Part shown: positions 6,919 to 13,851 of the stretch, piece after piece
Numbering within the stretch: the first letter of the stretch is position 1
How the letters are laid out: the number at the start of each line of letters is the position of its first letter
Assembly (NCBI GenBank): GCA_018377375.1
Contig: JAGZZN010000050.1
Coordinates: forward strand, 1-13,871
Length of the DNA stretch: 13,871 nt
Direction: 5' to 3'
DNA from: Streptococcus parasanguinis
GTDB lineage: Bacteria; Bacillota; Bacilli; Lactobacillales; Streptococcaceae
Notes under the pieces: model-generated
What the model saw: the letters and a program-made list of their open reading frames with translations, nothing else
Databases searched by the model: none
Told to the model about the DNA's origin: nothing
Position numbers and translations under genes: made by a program

Positions 6919-6952
6919 AAGCACCTGAACCCTCTAGTTCAGGTGCTTTTTT
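6919..6952 (+). terminator. intrinsic terminator of yidC
   Basis: Perfect 12-pair stem AAGCACCTGAAC / GTTCAGGTGCTT with a six-base loop (CCTCTA), running into six T. Only the plus strand has the T-run. The gap 6881-7047 between the convergent genes holds this and the greA terminator; I see nothing else in it. Confidence 0.95.
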
Positions 6953-7009
6953 AATCCCTTTCAATCAATCAACGAAAAATTTACACCCTCACAAGGGGAT
7001 TAAGAGCAC

Positions 7010-7037
7010 AAAAAAACAAGCCCTCTTTGAGAGCCTG
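7010..7037 (-). terminator. intrinsic terminator of greA
   Basis: Minus strand: CAGGCTCTC, loop AAA, GAGGGCTTG (nine pairs, two G-U), then seven T, ten bases past the greA stop. Confidence 0.9.
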
Positions 7038-7047
7038 CATTTTATAG

Positions 7048-7530
7048 TTACGCTGTTTTTTCTACGTTCAAAATTTTCACTTGGTAGCTTCCAGCTGGTG
7101 TTTCAACAGTGACCACATCACCTGTTTTTTTACCAATCAAAGCGTGACCGATTGGGCTTTCGTTCGAGATCTTCCCTGCAAAGGCATCTGCCCCTGCTGA
7201 ACCGACGATGCTGTATACTTCTTCATCTGTTTCGCCAACTTCTTGAACTGTAACGGTTTTTCCGATCGCTACTTCGTCTACTGCAACAGCGTCACTATCG
7301 ACGATTTCCGCATAACGGATTTTTGTTTCCAAACTAGAGATTTGACCTTCCACAAAAGCTTGCTCATCTTTTGCTGCTTCGTACTCAGAGTTTTCTGAGA
7401 GGTCACCGTATGAGCGAGCGATCTTGATCCGTTCTACCACTTCAGGTCGACGGACCAATTTCAATTCTTCTAATTCTAGTTCTAATTTTTCTTTTTCTGC
7501 TAGGGTCATTGGGTATGTTTTTTCTGCCAT
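7048..7530 (-). CDS. greA: transcription elongation factor GreA
   Basis: Enters the RNA polymerase secondary channel and stimulates cleavage of backtracked transcripts. 160 residues, the family norm. The amino-terminal coiled-coil hairpin (about 8-78) carries the tip sequence YGDLSENSEYEAAKDEQ (41-57), with the acidic residues D43 and E46 that reach the polymerase active site. The carboxy-terminal FKBP-like domain follows (about 82-158, including SPIGHALIGKKTGD). The start MAEKTYPMTL at 7530 was chosen because it gives the usual length and has a GAGAAG site upstream; an ATG at 7578 would add 16 residues (with NNRKRRI) not found in the family and lies inside the hairpin after mltG. It is the distal gene after mltG and is followed by a terminator. 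Confidence 0.96.
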   Translation of the reverse strand: MAEKTYPMTLAEKEKLELELEELKLVRRPEVVERIKIARSYGDLSENSEYEAAKDEQAFVEGQISSLETKIRYAEIVDSDAVAVDEVAIGKTVTVQEVGETDEEVYSIVGSAGADAFAGKISNESPIGHALIGKKTGDVVTVETPAGSYQVKILNVEKTA

Positions 7531-7556
7531 TATTCTTCTCTTTCTATTATTTGAAT

Positions 7557-7588
7557 GAAAAAGCTGTGGACGCGCCACATGCTTTTTC
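7557..7588 (-). terminator. terminator-like hairpin between mltG and greA
   Basis: Minus strand: GAAAAAGC pairs with GCTTTTTC (eight pairs), a bulged A, TGTGG pairs with CCACA, loop CGCGT; the T-run closes the stem. It starts at the last base of the mltG stop codon. It may limit read-through into greA or stabilise the mltG message. I find no convincing separate greA promoter between it and the greA start. Confidence 0.55.
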
Positions 7589-9081
7589 TAGTTTGAACTT
7601 GCTTGTGTCAATTTACTATTGACGTGTTCTTCTACATTTTTATTGTGTTCTTCGTATGTCTTAGCGAAGAAGACTTCACCATTTTCGACATTTGCGACAA
7701 AATACAAGTAGTCTGTCTTGCTTGGGTTCACCGCCGCTTCGATCGCTGATACTCCAGGGTTATCCACTGGACCAGGCATCAAACCGGTATTCTTATAAAT
7801 ATTATAAGGTGAATCCAGCTCTGTATCGATCGTTGCATCTTCTTTCAAGGTCGTCTTTTGACCAAGCTTCCCTTCGGCATAAAGAATTGCAATATTACTT
7901 TGCAAAGGCATGTCTTGGTTCAGGCGGTTATAGAAGACACTTGCGATGTCTTTGCGGTCTTGATCCGTCGCCCCTTCTTTTTCAACCAAGGAAGCAAGGG
8001 TCAATACTTCGTTTACATTGATGTTCTTGCTCTCAAGTGTTTCATAATACGGGGTTAAGTTTTGATCCATGGCCGCCAGCATCTGATCGATCATTTCTTT
8101 CACTGTGGTATCTTTCCCATAGTTATAAGTTGCTGGGAAAAGATAACCTTCCAAACGATAGCGAACACCAGAATCCTTACTTGGCAGGTTAGCCAAGAGC
8201 TTAGGATATTTGGCCACCATCTTCTCAATAAAGGCATCATCTTGGACAGCCTTCAAGAAATCTTCTTTCTTAAATGGAGTCTTTCCTGCCTTCTTACTAG
8301 AGACATCTGCTGTGATAGCCGTCGCAATCTGATCGATCGTATAGCCTTCTGGAATCGTCACCTTTCCAAGAACTGGAGCCTGAGGAGTTTTGGTCCCCTC
8401 TTCCTGCAGTTTTTGGATGATGGTTTCTAAATCCATGCTCTTTTGAAGGTTGAAATAACCGGATTTGAAATTGCTATAGTTCTTGAACTTGGTATAGTAG
8501 TTAAAGAACTGACCATTTTTCACGAGTCCTTTTTTCTCAAGGATCGCGCCAATCTCACGATTACTTGAACCCGCTGGAATCTCAACCGTCACGAATTCTG
8601 TTGCATTTTTATCCATTGGCTTGACAGCTGAATGGATATAGGTCGCTGCAAAGATCCCTGTAGCCACGATCACAATCAGCAAAAGGCTGACCACTGTCCG
8701 CACAATTCGCTTAGCGATTTTATTTTGTTTCTTTTGTTTTTGTTGGCGCTGGTTACGAGAAGAGCGCGATAAGCTTTCCTCTACCGGTTCCTGACTTGGT
8801 TCTTTTGGAGCAGGCTTTGTGAGCTCACTCTTTTCTTCTACAATAGGAGTCGCCTTTTCTGGCTCCACTGGTATTTCTGTGGAAGCCACAACAGCTTCTT
8901 CTTTTGGAGGTGGTGTTGCTTCTTCCTCCTCTTTCAGTGAAGAAGGGGTTTCAATGCTTCGATCAGGTAGATCATACTCTTTTTCGATCTTTAGAAGTTG
9001 CTCATTTGCCTCTTCTAAATCTCTGAGGATCTGCTCTTTGAAGCTTAATAACTTCTCACTGTCTTGTGATTTATCAGTCAA
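7588..9081 (-). CDS. mltG: endolytic murein transglycosylase MltG (YceG-like)
   Basis: Cuts nascent peptidoglycan glycan strands next to the synthase, releasing a 1,6-anhydroMurNAc end; in S. pneumoniae it works in peripheral wall synthesis. 497 residues from the TTG at 9081. Cytoplasmic amino end with LSFKEQIL, then a Pro/Glu-rich low-complexity stretch (about 43-103), a basic cluster (QRQQKQKKQNK), one membrane segment (about 128-149), an extracellular linker/LysM-like region (about 160-300) and the YceG catalytic domain: LEGYLFPATY (310-319), LASLVEKEG with catalytic E367, QSNIAILYA (394-402), SPYNIYKNTGLMPGP (424-438). The TTG start is chosen because AGGGAGG sits seven to eight bases upstream and aligned streptococcal proteins begin there; an ATG at 9102 precedes that site. 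Own promoter at 9113-9141. Confidence 0.93.
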   Translation of the reverse strand: MTDKSQDSEKLLSFKEQILRDLEEANEQLLKIEKEYDLPDRSIETPSSLKEEEEATPPPKEEAVVASTEIPVEPEKATPIVEEKSELTKPAPKEPSQEPVEESLSRSSRNQRQQKQKKQNKIAKRIVRTVVSLLLIVIVATGIFAATYIHSAVKPMDKNATEFVTVEIPAGSSNREIGAILEKKGLVKNGQFFNYYTKFKNYSNFKSGYFNLQKSMDLETIIQKLQEEGTKTPQAPVLGKVTIPEGYTIDQIATAITADVSSKKAGKTPFKKEDFLKAVQDDAFIEKMVAKYPKLLANLPSKDSGVRYRLEGYLFPATYNYGKDTTVKEMIDQMLAAMDQNLTPYYETLESKNINVNEVLTLASLVEKEGATDQDRKDIASVFYNRLNQDMPLQSNIAILYAEGKLGQKTTLKEDATIDTELDSPYNIYKNTGLMPGPVDNPGVSAIEAAVNPSKTDYLYFVANVENGEVFFAKTYEEHNKNVEEHVNSKLTQASSN

Positions 9082-9087
9082 ATAATT

Positions 9088-9096
9088 GACCTCCCT
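9088..9096 (-). promoter_or_regulatory. ribosome binding site deciding the TTG start of mltG
   Basis: AGGGAGGTC on the minus strand, six bases before TTG 9081. The two adjacent ATG codons at 9102 and 9099 lie before this site and have only AAGGA upstream, so the TTG start is favoured. Confidence 0.7.
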
Positions 9097-9112
9097 CATC
9101 ATAATCCTTAAT

Positions 9113-9141
9113 ATTATATCTTAAAAGATTTAGAAAAGCAA
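9113..9141 (-). promoter_or_regulatory. sigma-A promoter of mltG
   Basis: Minus strand: TTGCTT (9136-9141), 17 bases, TATAAT (9113-9118). Expected start near 9106, about 25 bases before the TTG start codon. It would drive mltG and, by read-through, greA. Confidence 0.65.
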
Positions 9142-9173
9142 TACAAATCGCCTTTCTTCTTCAAAATACCTAT

Positions 9174-9686
9174 TTAATCAAGGTTTTCATTTTCCCAGAC
9201 CAGATTGTACCAAACTTCACCCGCATATTGGGATTTCGAAAGACCTTCATTGGTGAATCCTTGCTTCTCGTAATAAGGAATCAAATAATCATGACAGGTC
9301 AGATTGATCCCTTGACGATGATCTTTCACCGCAATCTCTTTGAGCGCATCAAGCAAGAGGGTTCCAACCCCTAGTCCTTGGGCTTCTTTGGCAATGGATA
9401 GACTCGTGATGGAAATAAAACCCTGTTCTAGATGGCTTAGATCTTCAACCTTTGAAAAAGAGGAATCGATCAAATAGCGCTCCGGTCTAACAGGTCCTTC
9501 TAAGTACCCTAAAATCTGACCTTGGCACTCTGCTACAAGAAAAGTCGCTTGAATCTTTTCAATGTGTTCTTTTAAAATCTCACGCGCAATCGCTTCTTCT
9601 TCTGAAAAATTCTCAAGCTCAATGCGCTCGATAGCGTCCAAATCCTGCAGCTCTGCTTGTCTAATGTGAATTTTTTCTTTCATCAT
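9174..9686 (-). CDS. GNAT-family N-acetyltransferase
   Basis: 170-residue single-domain acetyltransferase. The acetyl-CoA pyrophosphate-binding motif is AKEAQGLGVGTLLLDAL (99-115, core QGLGVG), preceded by the beta-strand SITSLSI and followed by motif B CHDYLIPYYEKQGF (131-144) with the usual tyrosine and GF. The substrate cannot be read from sequence. The shape (REILKEHIEK insertion near 35-44, long first helix) recalls the arylalkylamine-type GNATs; weak inference. Two ATG codons start the frame; the second has the better distance from AAAGAG. It follows the next GNAT gene by nine bases, clearly co-transcribed. In streptococci, as I recall, the two lie between murC and mltG. Confidence 0.88.
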   Translation of the reverse strand: MMKEKIHIRQAELQDLDAIERIELENFSEEEAIAREILKEHIEKIQATFLVAECQGQILGYLEGPVRPERYLIDSSFSKVEDLSHLEQGFISITSLSIAKEAQGLGVGTLLLDALKEIAVKDHRQGINLTCHDYLIPYYEKQGFTNEGLSKSQYAGEVWYNLVWENENLD

Positions 9687-9695
9687 TTACTCTTT

Positions 9696-10112
9696 CTATC
9701 GTACCCAAACCATATGGACACCTTGATCAGACTCAGCTTCATCTCGAAATCCTTGCTGGGCAAAGTAAGAAAGTAAATCTTCTGAACAATCGATCCAAAT
9801 GGCTTTCTTTTCCTTTTGAACAGCTAGATCTTTTAAAGCAGCAATCAGAATCGCACCATATCCTTGACCTTGAAAAGTTGGTCTCACTGCTAATCGCAAT
9901 ACGATGAGGTCCCCCTTTACATGCTGGTCTTCTGTCGCCAACAAGTAAGCCACAGTATCGCCACCCTGCTCTGCAAGCAAAGAAATGGCTTCCTTCGAAC
10001 CTAGCGCTTCCTCAAGAGTGGCCCTGTGCTTCTTTCCTTCATTGTCATGAAGTTCTTCTTCTAGCAATAACAGCTGTTCTTGATCAGCTGGGGTGATTGA
10101 TCGAATCATCAT
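9696..10112 (-). CDS. GNAT-family N-acetyltransferase
   Basis: 138-residue GNAT domain. The acetyl-CoA motif RPTFQGQGYGAILIAAL (77-93, core QGQGYG) follows the strand VLRLAV, and motif B YFAQQGF (116-122) completes the fold. It shares little sequence with its GNAT neighbour outside these motifs, so the tandem is not a recent duplication. ATGAGGAG precedes the start by about six bases. It lies 81 bases after murC, separated by a 12-pair hairpin without a proper T-run; I find no clear promoter of its own, so it is likely expressed by read-through from the murC unit. Substrate unknown. Confidence 0.87.
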   Translation of the reverse strand: MMIRSITPADQEQLLLLEEELHDNEGKKHRATLEEALGSKEAISLLAEQGGDTVAYLLATEDQHVKGDLIVLRLAVRPTFQGQGYGAILIAALKDLAVQKEKKAIWIDCSEDLLSYFAQQGFRDEAESDQGVHMVWVR

Positions 10113-10154
10113 CCTGCTCTCCTCATTTCATGATTCTTCAGCGGACAGATAAAT

Positions 10155-10186
10155 TTGAGTCTGGAACCAATCGATTCCAGACTCAA
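10155..10186 (-). other. perfect 12-bp hairpin between murC and the GNAT pair
   Basis: TTGAGTCTGGAA and TTCCAGACTCAA separated by eight bases, seven bases past the murC stop. On either strand the stem is not followed by a proper T-run (minus strand ATTTATCTG), so it is at best a weak terminator; it may be an RNA-processing or message-stabilising stem. Confidence 0.7.
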
Positions 10187-10193
10187 TCATCTC

Positions 10194-11528
10194 TTATTGT
10201 ACACTATGTGTCAAACTAGATAATAAACGCTCAAATGAGTATTCATAGGTTTGAATATCTCCTGCTCCCATAAAGACATAGACTGCATTGTCATGGTCAA
10301 GAAGAGGAGAAACATTCTCAGCTGTAATAATCGCTGAACGTTTGACAATTTTTGCTTCCAAGTCTTCAACTTTCACATCGCCGTGATCGACTTCCCGTGC
10401 AGAACCATAGATCTGTGCCAAGTAAACAGCATCTGCTTGATTCAAGGCTTCAGCAAATTCATCCAACAAGGCAATGGTCCGTGTAAAGGTATGTGGTTGG
10501 AAAATCGCCACAATCTCTTTACTTGGGTATTTTTGACGGGCTGCATCCAAGGTTGCAATAATTTCCGTTGGATGGTGCGCAAAGTCATCGATGATCACTG
10601 TTCCATTGACTACTTTTTCAGTAAAGCGACGTTTCACTCCAGCAAAGGTCTTCAAATGCTCGCGGACTAAATCTAAATCAAATCCTGCAATGTAAAGCAA
10701 ACCAATGACTGCTGTGGCATTCATGATGTTGTGGCGACCAAAAGTTGGGATATGGAATTGCCCCAAATCTTCTCCACGGAAATGAACGTTGAAGGTTGAA
10801 CCAGTCGTTGAACGAAGCAAGTTGCTTGCCACAAAATCGTTCGTCTCCTTATCAAAACCATAGTAATAAATTGGTGCTGATGAGGTAATCCGACGCAATT
10901 CTTTGTCTTCTCCGTAGATGAAGAGGCCTTTGCTGATTTGTTTGGCATAATCGTTAAAAGCATTAAAGACATCTTCCAAGCTCGTGAAATAGTCTGGATG
11001 GTCGAAGTCAATATTGGTGATGATGCTGTATTCAGGATGGTAAGGCATAAAGTGGCGTTCATACTCATCTGATTCAAAGACAAAGTATTTGGCTGCTGCA
11101 GAGCCACGACCTGTCCCGTCACCAATCAAATAACTGGTGTCAGTGATATTTGATAAGACATGCGAAAGCATCCCTGTTGTCGAAGTTTTCCCGTGTGCTC
11201 CGGCAACCCCCATACTGACGAAGTCACGCATAAATTCACCAAGGAATTCATGGTAGCGTTTATAGGTTAGGCCATGCTCATCTGCATAAGCGATTTCCAC
11301 ATTGTTATCTGGACGGAAAGCATTCCCGGCAATGAGGATCTTGTCGCCTTCCAAATTTTTCACATCAAATGGATAAATTTGAATTCCTGCTTGTTCCAAG
11401 CCACGTTGCGTAAAGTAATACTTCTCAACATCTGACCCTTGAACTGTATGTCCCATTTGGTGAAGCATGAGGGCTAAAGCACTCATCCCTGCTCCTTTAA
11501 TTCCAATAAAATGGTATGTATTAGACAT
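10194..11528 (-). CDS. murC: UDP-N-acetylmuramate--L-alanine ligase
   Basis: ATP-dependent cytoplasmic ligase adding L-alanine to UDP-MurNAc, the first amino acid of the stem peptide. 444 residues. The UDP-binding domain begins with FIGIKGAGMSALA (7-19); the central ATPase domain has the P-loop GVAGAHGKTSTT (107-118, K114), then FESDEYERHF and NIDFDHPDYF; FGRHNIMNATA follows; the carboxy-terminal domain carries VIIDDFAHHPTEI and a late MGAGDIQTY. All Mur-ligase motifs appear intact. AAGGAG sits six bases before the ATG. It starts ten bases after the unknown 216-residue gene and is co-transcribed with it from the promoter at 12215-12242. Confidence 0.97.
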   Translation of the reverse strand: MSNTYHFIGIKGAGMSALALMLHQMGHTVQGSDVEKYYFTQRGLEQAGIQIYPFDVKNLEGDKILIAGNAFRPDNNVEIAYADEHGLTYKRYHEFLGEFMRDFVSMGVAGAHGKTSTTGMLSHVLSNITDTSYLIGDGTGRGSAAAKYFVFESDEYERHFMPYHPEYSIITNIDFDHPDYFTSLEDVFNAFNDYAKQISKGLFIYGEDKELRRITSSAPIYYYGFDKETNDFVASNLLRSTTGSTFNVHFRGEDLGQFHIPTFGRHNIMNATAVIGLLYIAGFDLDLVREHLKTFAGVKRRFTEKVVNGTVIIDDFAHHPTEIIATLDAARQKYPSKEIVAIFQPHTFTRTIALLDEFAEALNQADAVYLAQIYGSAREVDHGDVKVEDLEAKIVKRSAIITAENVSPLLDHDNAVYVFMGAGDIQTYEYSFERLLSSLTHSVQ

Positions 11529-11537
11529 GTTTTCTCC

Positions 11538-12188
11538 TTATTCTTGATCTAGATGGGTTAAATCCAATTCTTGTTTGATCGGCTGTGGTTTCAACTTGTG
11601 CTGATCTTTATTGTATATTTGGCTAGTCTTTAAGAAATCATAATTGTTTTTCTTTTCAGTCGGTTCTGCCACTTCTGGTTCTCCTGCAGATTCGAACTCT
11701 GCAAGGATCAACTGATCTTGTCGCAATCGTTTGCTATATTTCAATAACTCGCCTGGGTTTTCCTTTTGGAAGGGAGCTGTTGGCTGACCAGGTTTCCGTT
11801 CTGAAATAAACGGTTTTTTCCGCTTACTTGTAGTAGCTGCTGGATCCGTTGTCAGATAGGGAGCTGTGCGTTTCTTTTTCAGATCTTCACGCGCACGCTC
11901 TCTCGCTTCCTCTGCATAACGATTGGCAGGGCTTTTTTTATCAATCGGCTCTTTAAAATCAGGTTTTCTTACTGGCCGTCTTTTCGGTAGGGGCTCTTCT
12001 AGTGGTTGATGGTAAGGATGCTTAGGTTTGGTATTTTCAGCAATCGGTTGCCATTCCAAAAAATTTTTATCCACATAGTCGCCTGTAATGTTACTAATCA
12101 AATCTGTTTCATCGTACAGGTTCATGTGGGGCATCTCTGTTAACATCAACTCATTATCCCCTACTTGAGGAAAATATTTTTCTGTCAT
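11538..12188 (-). CDS. charged, probably disordered protein of unknown function upstream of murC
   Basis: 216 residues; I do not recognise a domain. It has no signal peptide or membrane segment. Composition is rich in Lys, Glu, Pro and Arg, with a short acidic amino end (to about residue 50, NITGDYVDKNFLEWQP), Pro/Lys/Arg segments (55-80, 120-145), one likely charged helix (about 86-107, YAEEARERAREDLKKKR) and a carboxy end with NNYDFLKTSQIYN (181-193). This suggests an adaptor or nucleic-acid or membrane-surface binding protein with short linear motifs; that is inference only. ATG 12188 is chosen because AAAGGAAG lies five bases upstream; an ATG at 12212 precedes that site. It has its own promoter and leads directly into murC, so a link to wall synthesis is possible. 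A homologue at this place in other streptococci is my recollection. Confidence 0.75.
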   Translation of the reverse strand: MTEKYFPQVGDNELMLTEMPHMNLYDETDLISNITGDYVDKNFLEWQPIAENTKPKHPYHQPLEEPLPKRRPVRKPDFKEPIDKKSPANRYAEEARERAREDLKKKRTAPYLTTDPAATTSKRKKPFISERKPGQPTAPFQKENPGELLKYSKRLRQDQLILAEFESAGEPEVAEPTEKKNNYDFLKTSQIYNKDQHKLKPQPIKQELDLTHLDQE

Positions 12189-12193
12189 GCTTT

Positions 12194-12201
12194 CTTCCTT
12201 T
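12194..12201 (-). promoter_or_regulatory. ribosome binding site deciding the start of the 216-residue gene
   Basis: AAAGGAAG on the minus strand, five bases before ATG 12188. It lies downstream of the in-frame ATG at 12212, which would be only a few bases past the expected transcription start. Confidence 0.7.
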
Positions 12202-12214
12202 CGACACTCCATTA

Positions 12215-12242
12215 ATTATAAACTATTCACAGAATTTTTCAA
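12215..12242 (-). promoter_or_regulatory. sigma-A promoter for the unknown gene and murC
   Basis: Minus strand: TTGAAA (12237-12242), 16 bases, TATAAT (12215-12220). It starts immediately after the SNF2 stop codon (12244-12246). Expected start near 12208, giving a leader of about 20 bases. Confidence 0.75.
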
Positions 12243-12243
12243 G

Positions 12244-13851
12244 CTATTCTGACTGAATTCCAAGAATCTCACGAATTTCCTCAACCGATAAACTGGATCG
12301 TGTTTCCGTTCCATCTAAAATCGTTGAGACCAAGTGTCTTTTGGAATCTTGTAGTTCTTGGATTTTTTCTTCGATCGTACCACGAGTAATCATGCGGTAA
12401 ACTTCAACATTTTGTTCCTGACCCATTCGATGGGCACGTCCAATAGCCTGGTCTTCCACTGCAGGATTCCACCACAAATCGACTAAGATGACCGTATCGG
12501 CACCAGTGAGGTTCAATCCAACCCCTCCAGCCTTCAGAGAAATGAGAAAAGCATGGCGCTCACCTGCATTAAAAGCATTGGTCATTTCTTGTCGATCTTT
12601 AGCGGGAGTAGAACCTGTGATTTTAAAGGAGGTCATGCCAAGCTGGTCAATTTCCTGCTCTAGGATATCCAGCATGCCTCTAAATTGAGAGAAGATCAAA
12701 ACCCGGTGTTCACCATCCTTGATTTGACCCAAAAGATCTCGAAGGCTCTCCAATTTCCCACTATCTCCCTGATAGTCTTCCATAAAGAGGGCGGGGGTAT
12801 CACAGATTTGGCGAAGGCGCATGAGACCCGAGAGAATTTCCACCTTGCTCCGATTTAGTTCTTCCTCACTAGAGGTTCGAACTCGATCTTGAATTTGTTT
12901 TAATTGAGCCAAATAGATCGTTTTTTGGCTTTCGTCCAGCTCATTGTGATAGGTTGTTTCAATCAAGTCCGGTAATTCTTGGAGCACTTCATTTTTTTTC
13001 CGTCTCAGGACAAAAGGTTTGACAAATCGCGCAATAGTCTCAGGACTCAACTTTTGAAATTCTTTTTTAGCTGGAAACAGACCAGGAAGAACAATTTGGA
13101 AAATGGACCAAAGCTCTCCTACATGGTTCTCAATCGGTGTCCCAGATAGCGCAAATATATGCGGCACCTCAAAGCCACGTAAGTGTTGAGCAATCTTGGT
13201 TTGGGCATTTTTCATGACCTGAGCTTCATCTAGAATTAGGTATTCATATTGATTTTTCTGGTATTCCTCCACATCCTGACGGAAAGAGGCGTAACTCGTA
13301 ATGACTACCTGAGGATTGGTTGCAATGAGTTCATCGCGATGTTGCTTGAGGCCGTAGACGACTGCCACTTCCATCTGAGGAGCAAATTTTGAAAATTCTT
13401 GTTTCCAGTTGTAGATGAGACTGGACGGAGCTAGAATTAAGATTTTAGTTTCTTTTTTTGCAACACTGGTCAAAAAGGAAATGGTCTGCAGGGTTTTCCC
13501 AAGCCCCATATCATCCGCTAAAATACCACCAAAACCATAATGATTTAGCATGGAGAACCATTTGACCCCTGTCTCTTGGTAATCCCTCAGGGTCGCTTGG
13601 ATTGTCATCTGAGGGAGTTTGAAGTCTTCTGGATGAGTCAAATCATGAGCTAAATTTCGAAATTCTTCTGAAAAATGAACATTGTCTTGATCTGCCAACA
13701 AATCAGATAGCTGATAAGCAGCAATCCGGCGGGCTTGTAGTTTCCCACCCTTGCTCATTTTCGCTCGCAGATCTGCTAAGGCTCGACTGATCTTCTTGGT
13801 TTCTTCATCAAAAACAAGGACCTTCCCTGTATGGCTGACAAAATAATCTTC
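12244..13851 (-). CDS. SNF2-family helicase, C-terminal half; frame interrupted near the window edge
   Basis: Carries the complete two-lobe SNF2/RecA motor (residues from ATG 13758): Walker A ADDMGLGKT (81-89), Walker B box DEAQ (177-180), motif III ALSGTPIEN (203-211), motif IV LIFSQFRGML (354-363), GGVGLNL (411-417) and motif VI QAIGRAHRMGQ (437-447). Streptococcal members, as I recall, are about 1,000 residues with an amino-terminal SWIM/SNF2-associated half, which would lie outside the window. Coding-like sequence continues 31 codons above the ATG (SHTGKVLVFDEETKKISRAL) but meets an in-frame TAA at 13852-13854. Neither that stretch nor the ATG has a ribosome site, so the ATG is probably not a natural start. 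Dropping one A near 13852 would keep the frame open to the edge (SATNNL joined to EDYF). Likely a frameshifted gene or a sequence error. Confidence 0.85.
   Translation of the reverse strand, partial: EDYFVSHTGKVLVFDEETKKISRALADLRAKMSKGGKLQARRIAAYQLSDLLADQDNVHFSEEFRNLAHDLTHPEDFKLPQMTIQATLRDYQETGVKWFSMLNHYGFGGILADDMGLGKTLQTISFLTSVAKKETKILILAPSSLIYNWKQEFSKFAPQMEVAVVYGLKQHRDELIATNPQVVITSYASFRQDVEEYQKNQYEYLILDEAQVMKNAQTKIAQHLRGFEVPHIFALSGTPIENHVGELWSIFQIVLPGLFPAKKEFQKLSPETIARFVKPFVLRRKKNEVLQELPDLIETTYHNELDESQKTIYLAQLKQIQDRVRTSSEEELNRSKVEILSGLMRLRQICDTPALFMEDYQGDSGKLESLRDLLGQIKDGEHRVLIFSQFRGMLDILEQEIDQLGMTSFKITGSTPAKDRQEMTNAFNAGERHAFLISLKAGGVGLNLTGADTVILVDLWWNPAVEDQAIGRAHRMGQEQNVEVYRMITRGTIEEKIQELQDSKRHLVSTILDGTETRSSLSVEEIREILGIQSE

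Noticed and set aside
6635..6964. Minus-strand frame running through the 3' end of yidC and its terminator
   Set aside because: It is the complement of yidC coding sequence and covers the terminator hairpin; no start signal.
6992..7000. CCCT / AGGG short inverted repeat between the yidC and greA terminators
   Set aside because: Four pairs only, expected by chance; two proper terminators already account for the region.
7531..7578. Upstream ATG extension of greA by 16 residues
   Set aside because: The extension contains NNRKRRI, not found in GreA, overlaps the hairpin after mltG and has no ribosome site.
7692..8430. Plus-strand frames antisense to mltG
   Set aside because: No recognisable protein, no ribosome site and Cys/Ser-rich composition typical of the complement of a real gene.
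9174..10112. Tandem GNAT genes as a toxin-antitoxin pair (GNAT toxin plus partner)
   Set aside because: Both are GNAT enzymes with full acetyl-CoA motifs; there is no small DNA-binding antitoxin gene and the place is core streptococcal sequence.
10721..11125. Minus-strand frame inside murC, shifted
   Set aside because: Out-of-frame shadow of murC, whose own frame carries every Mur-ligase motif.
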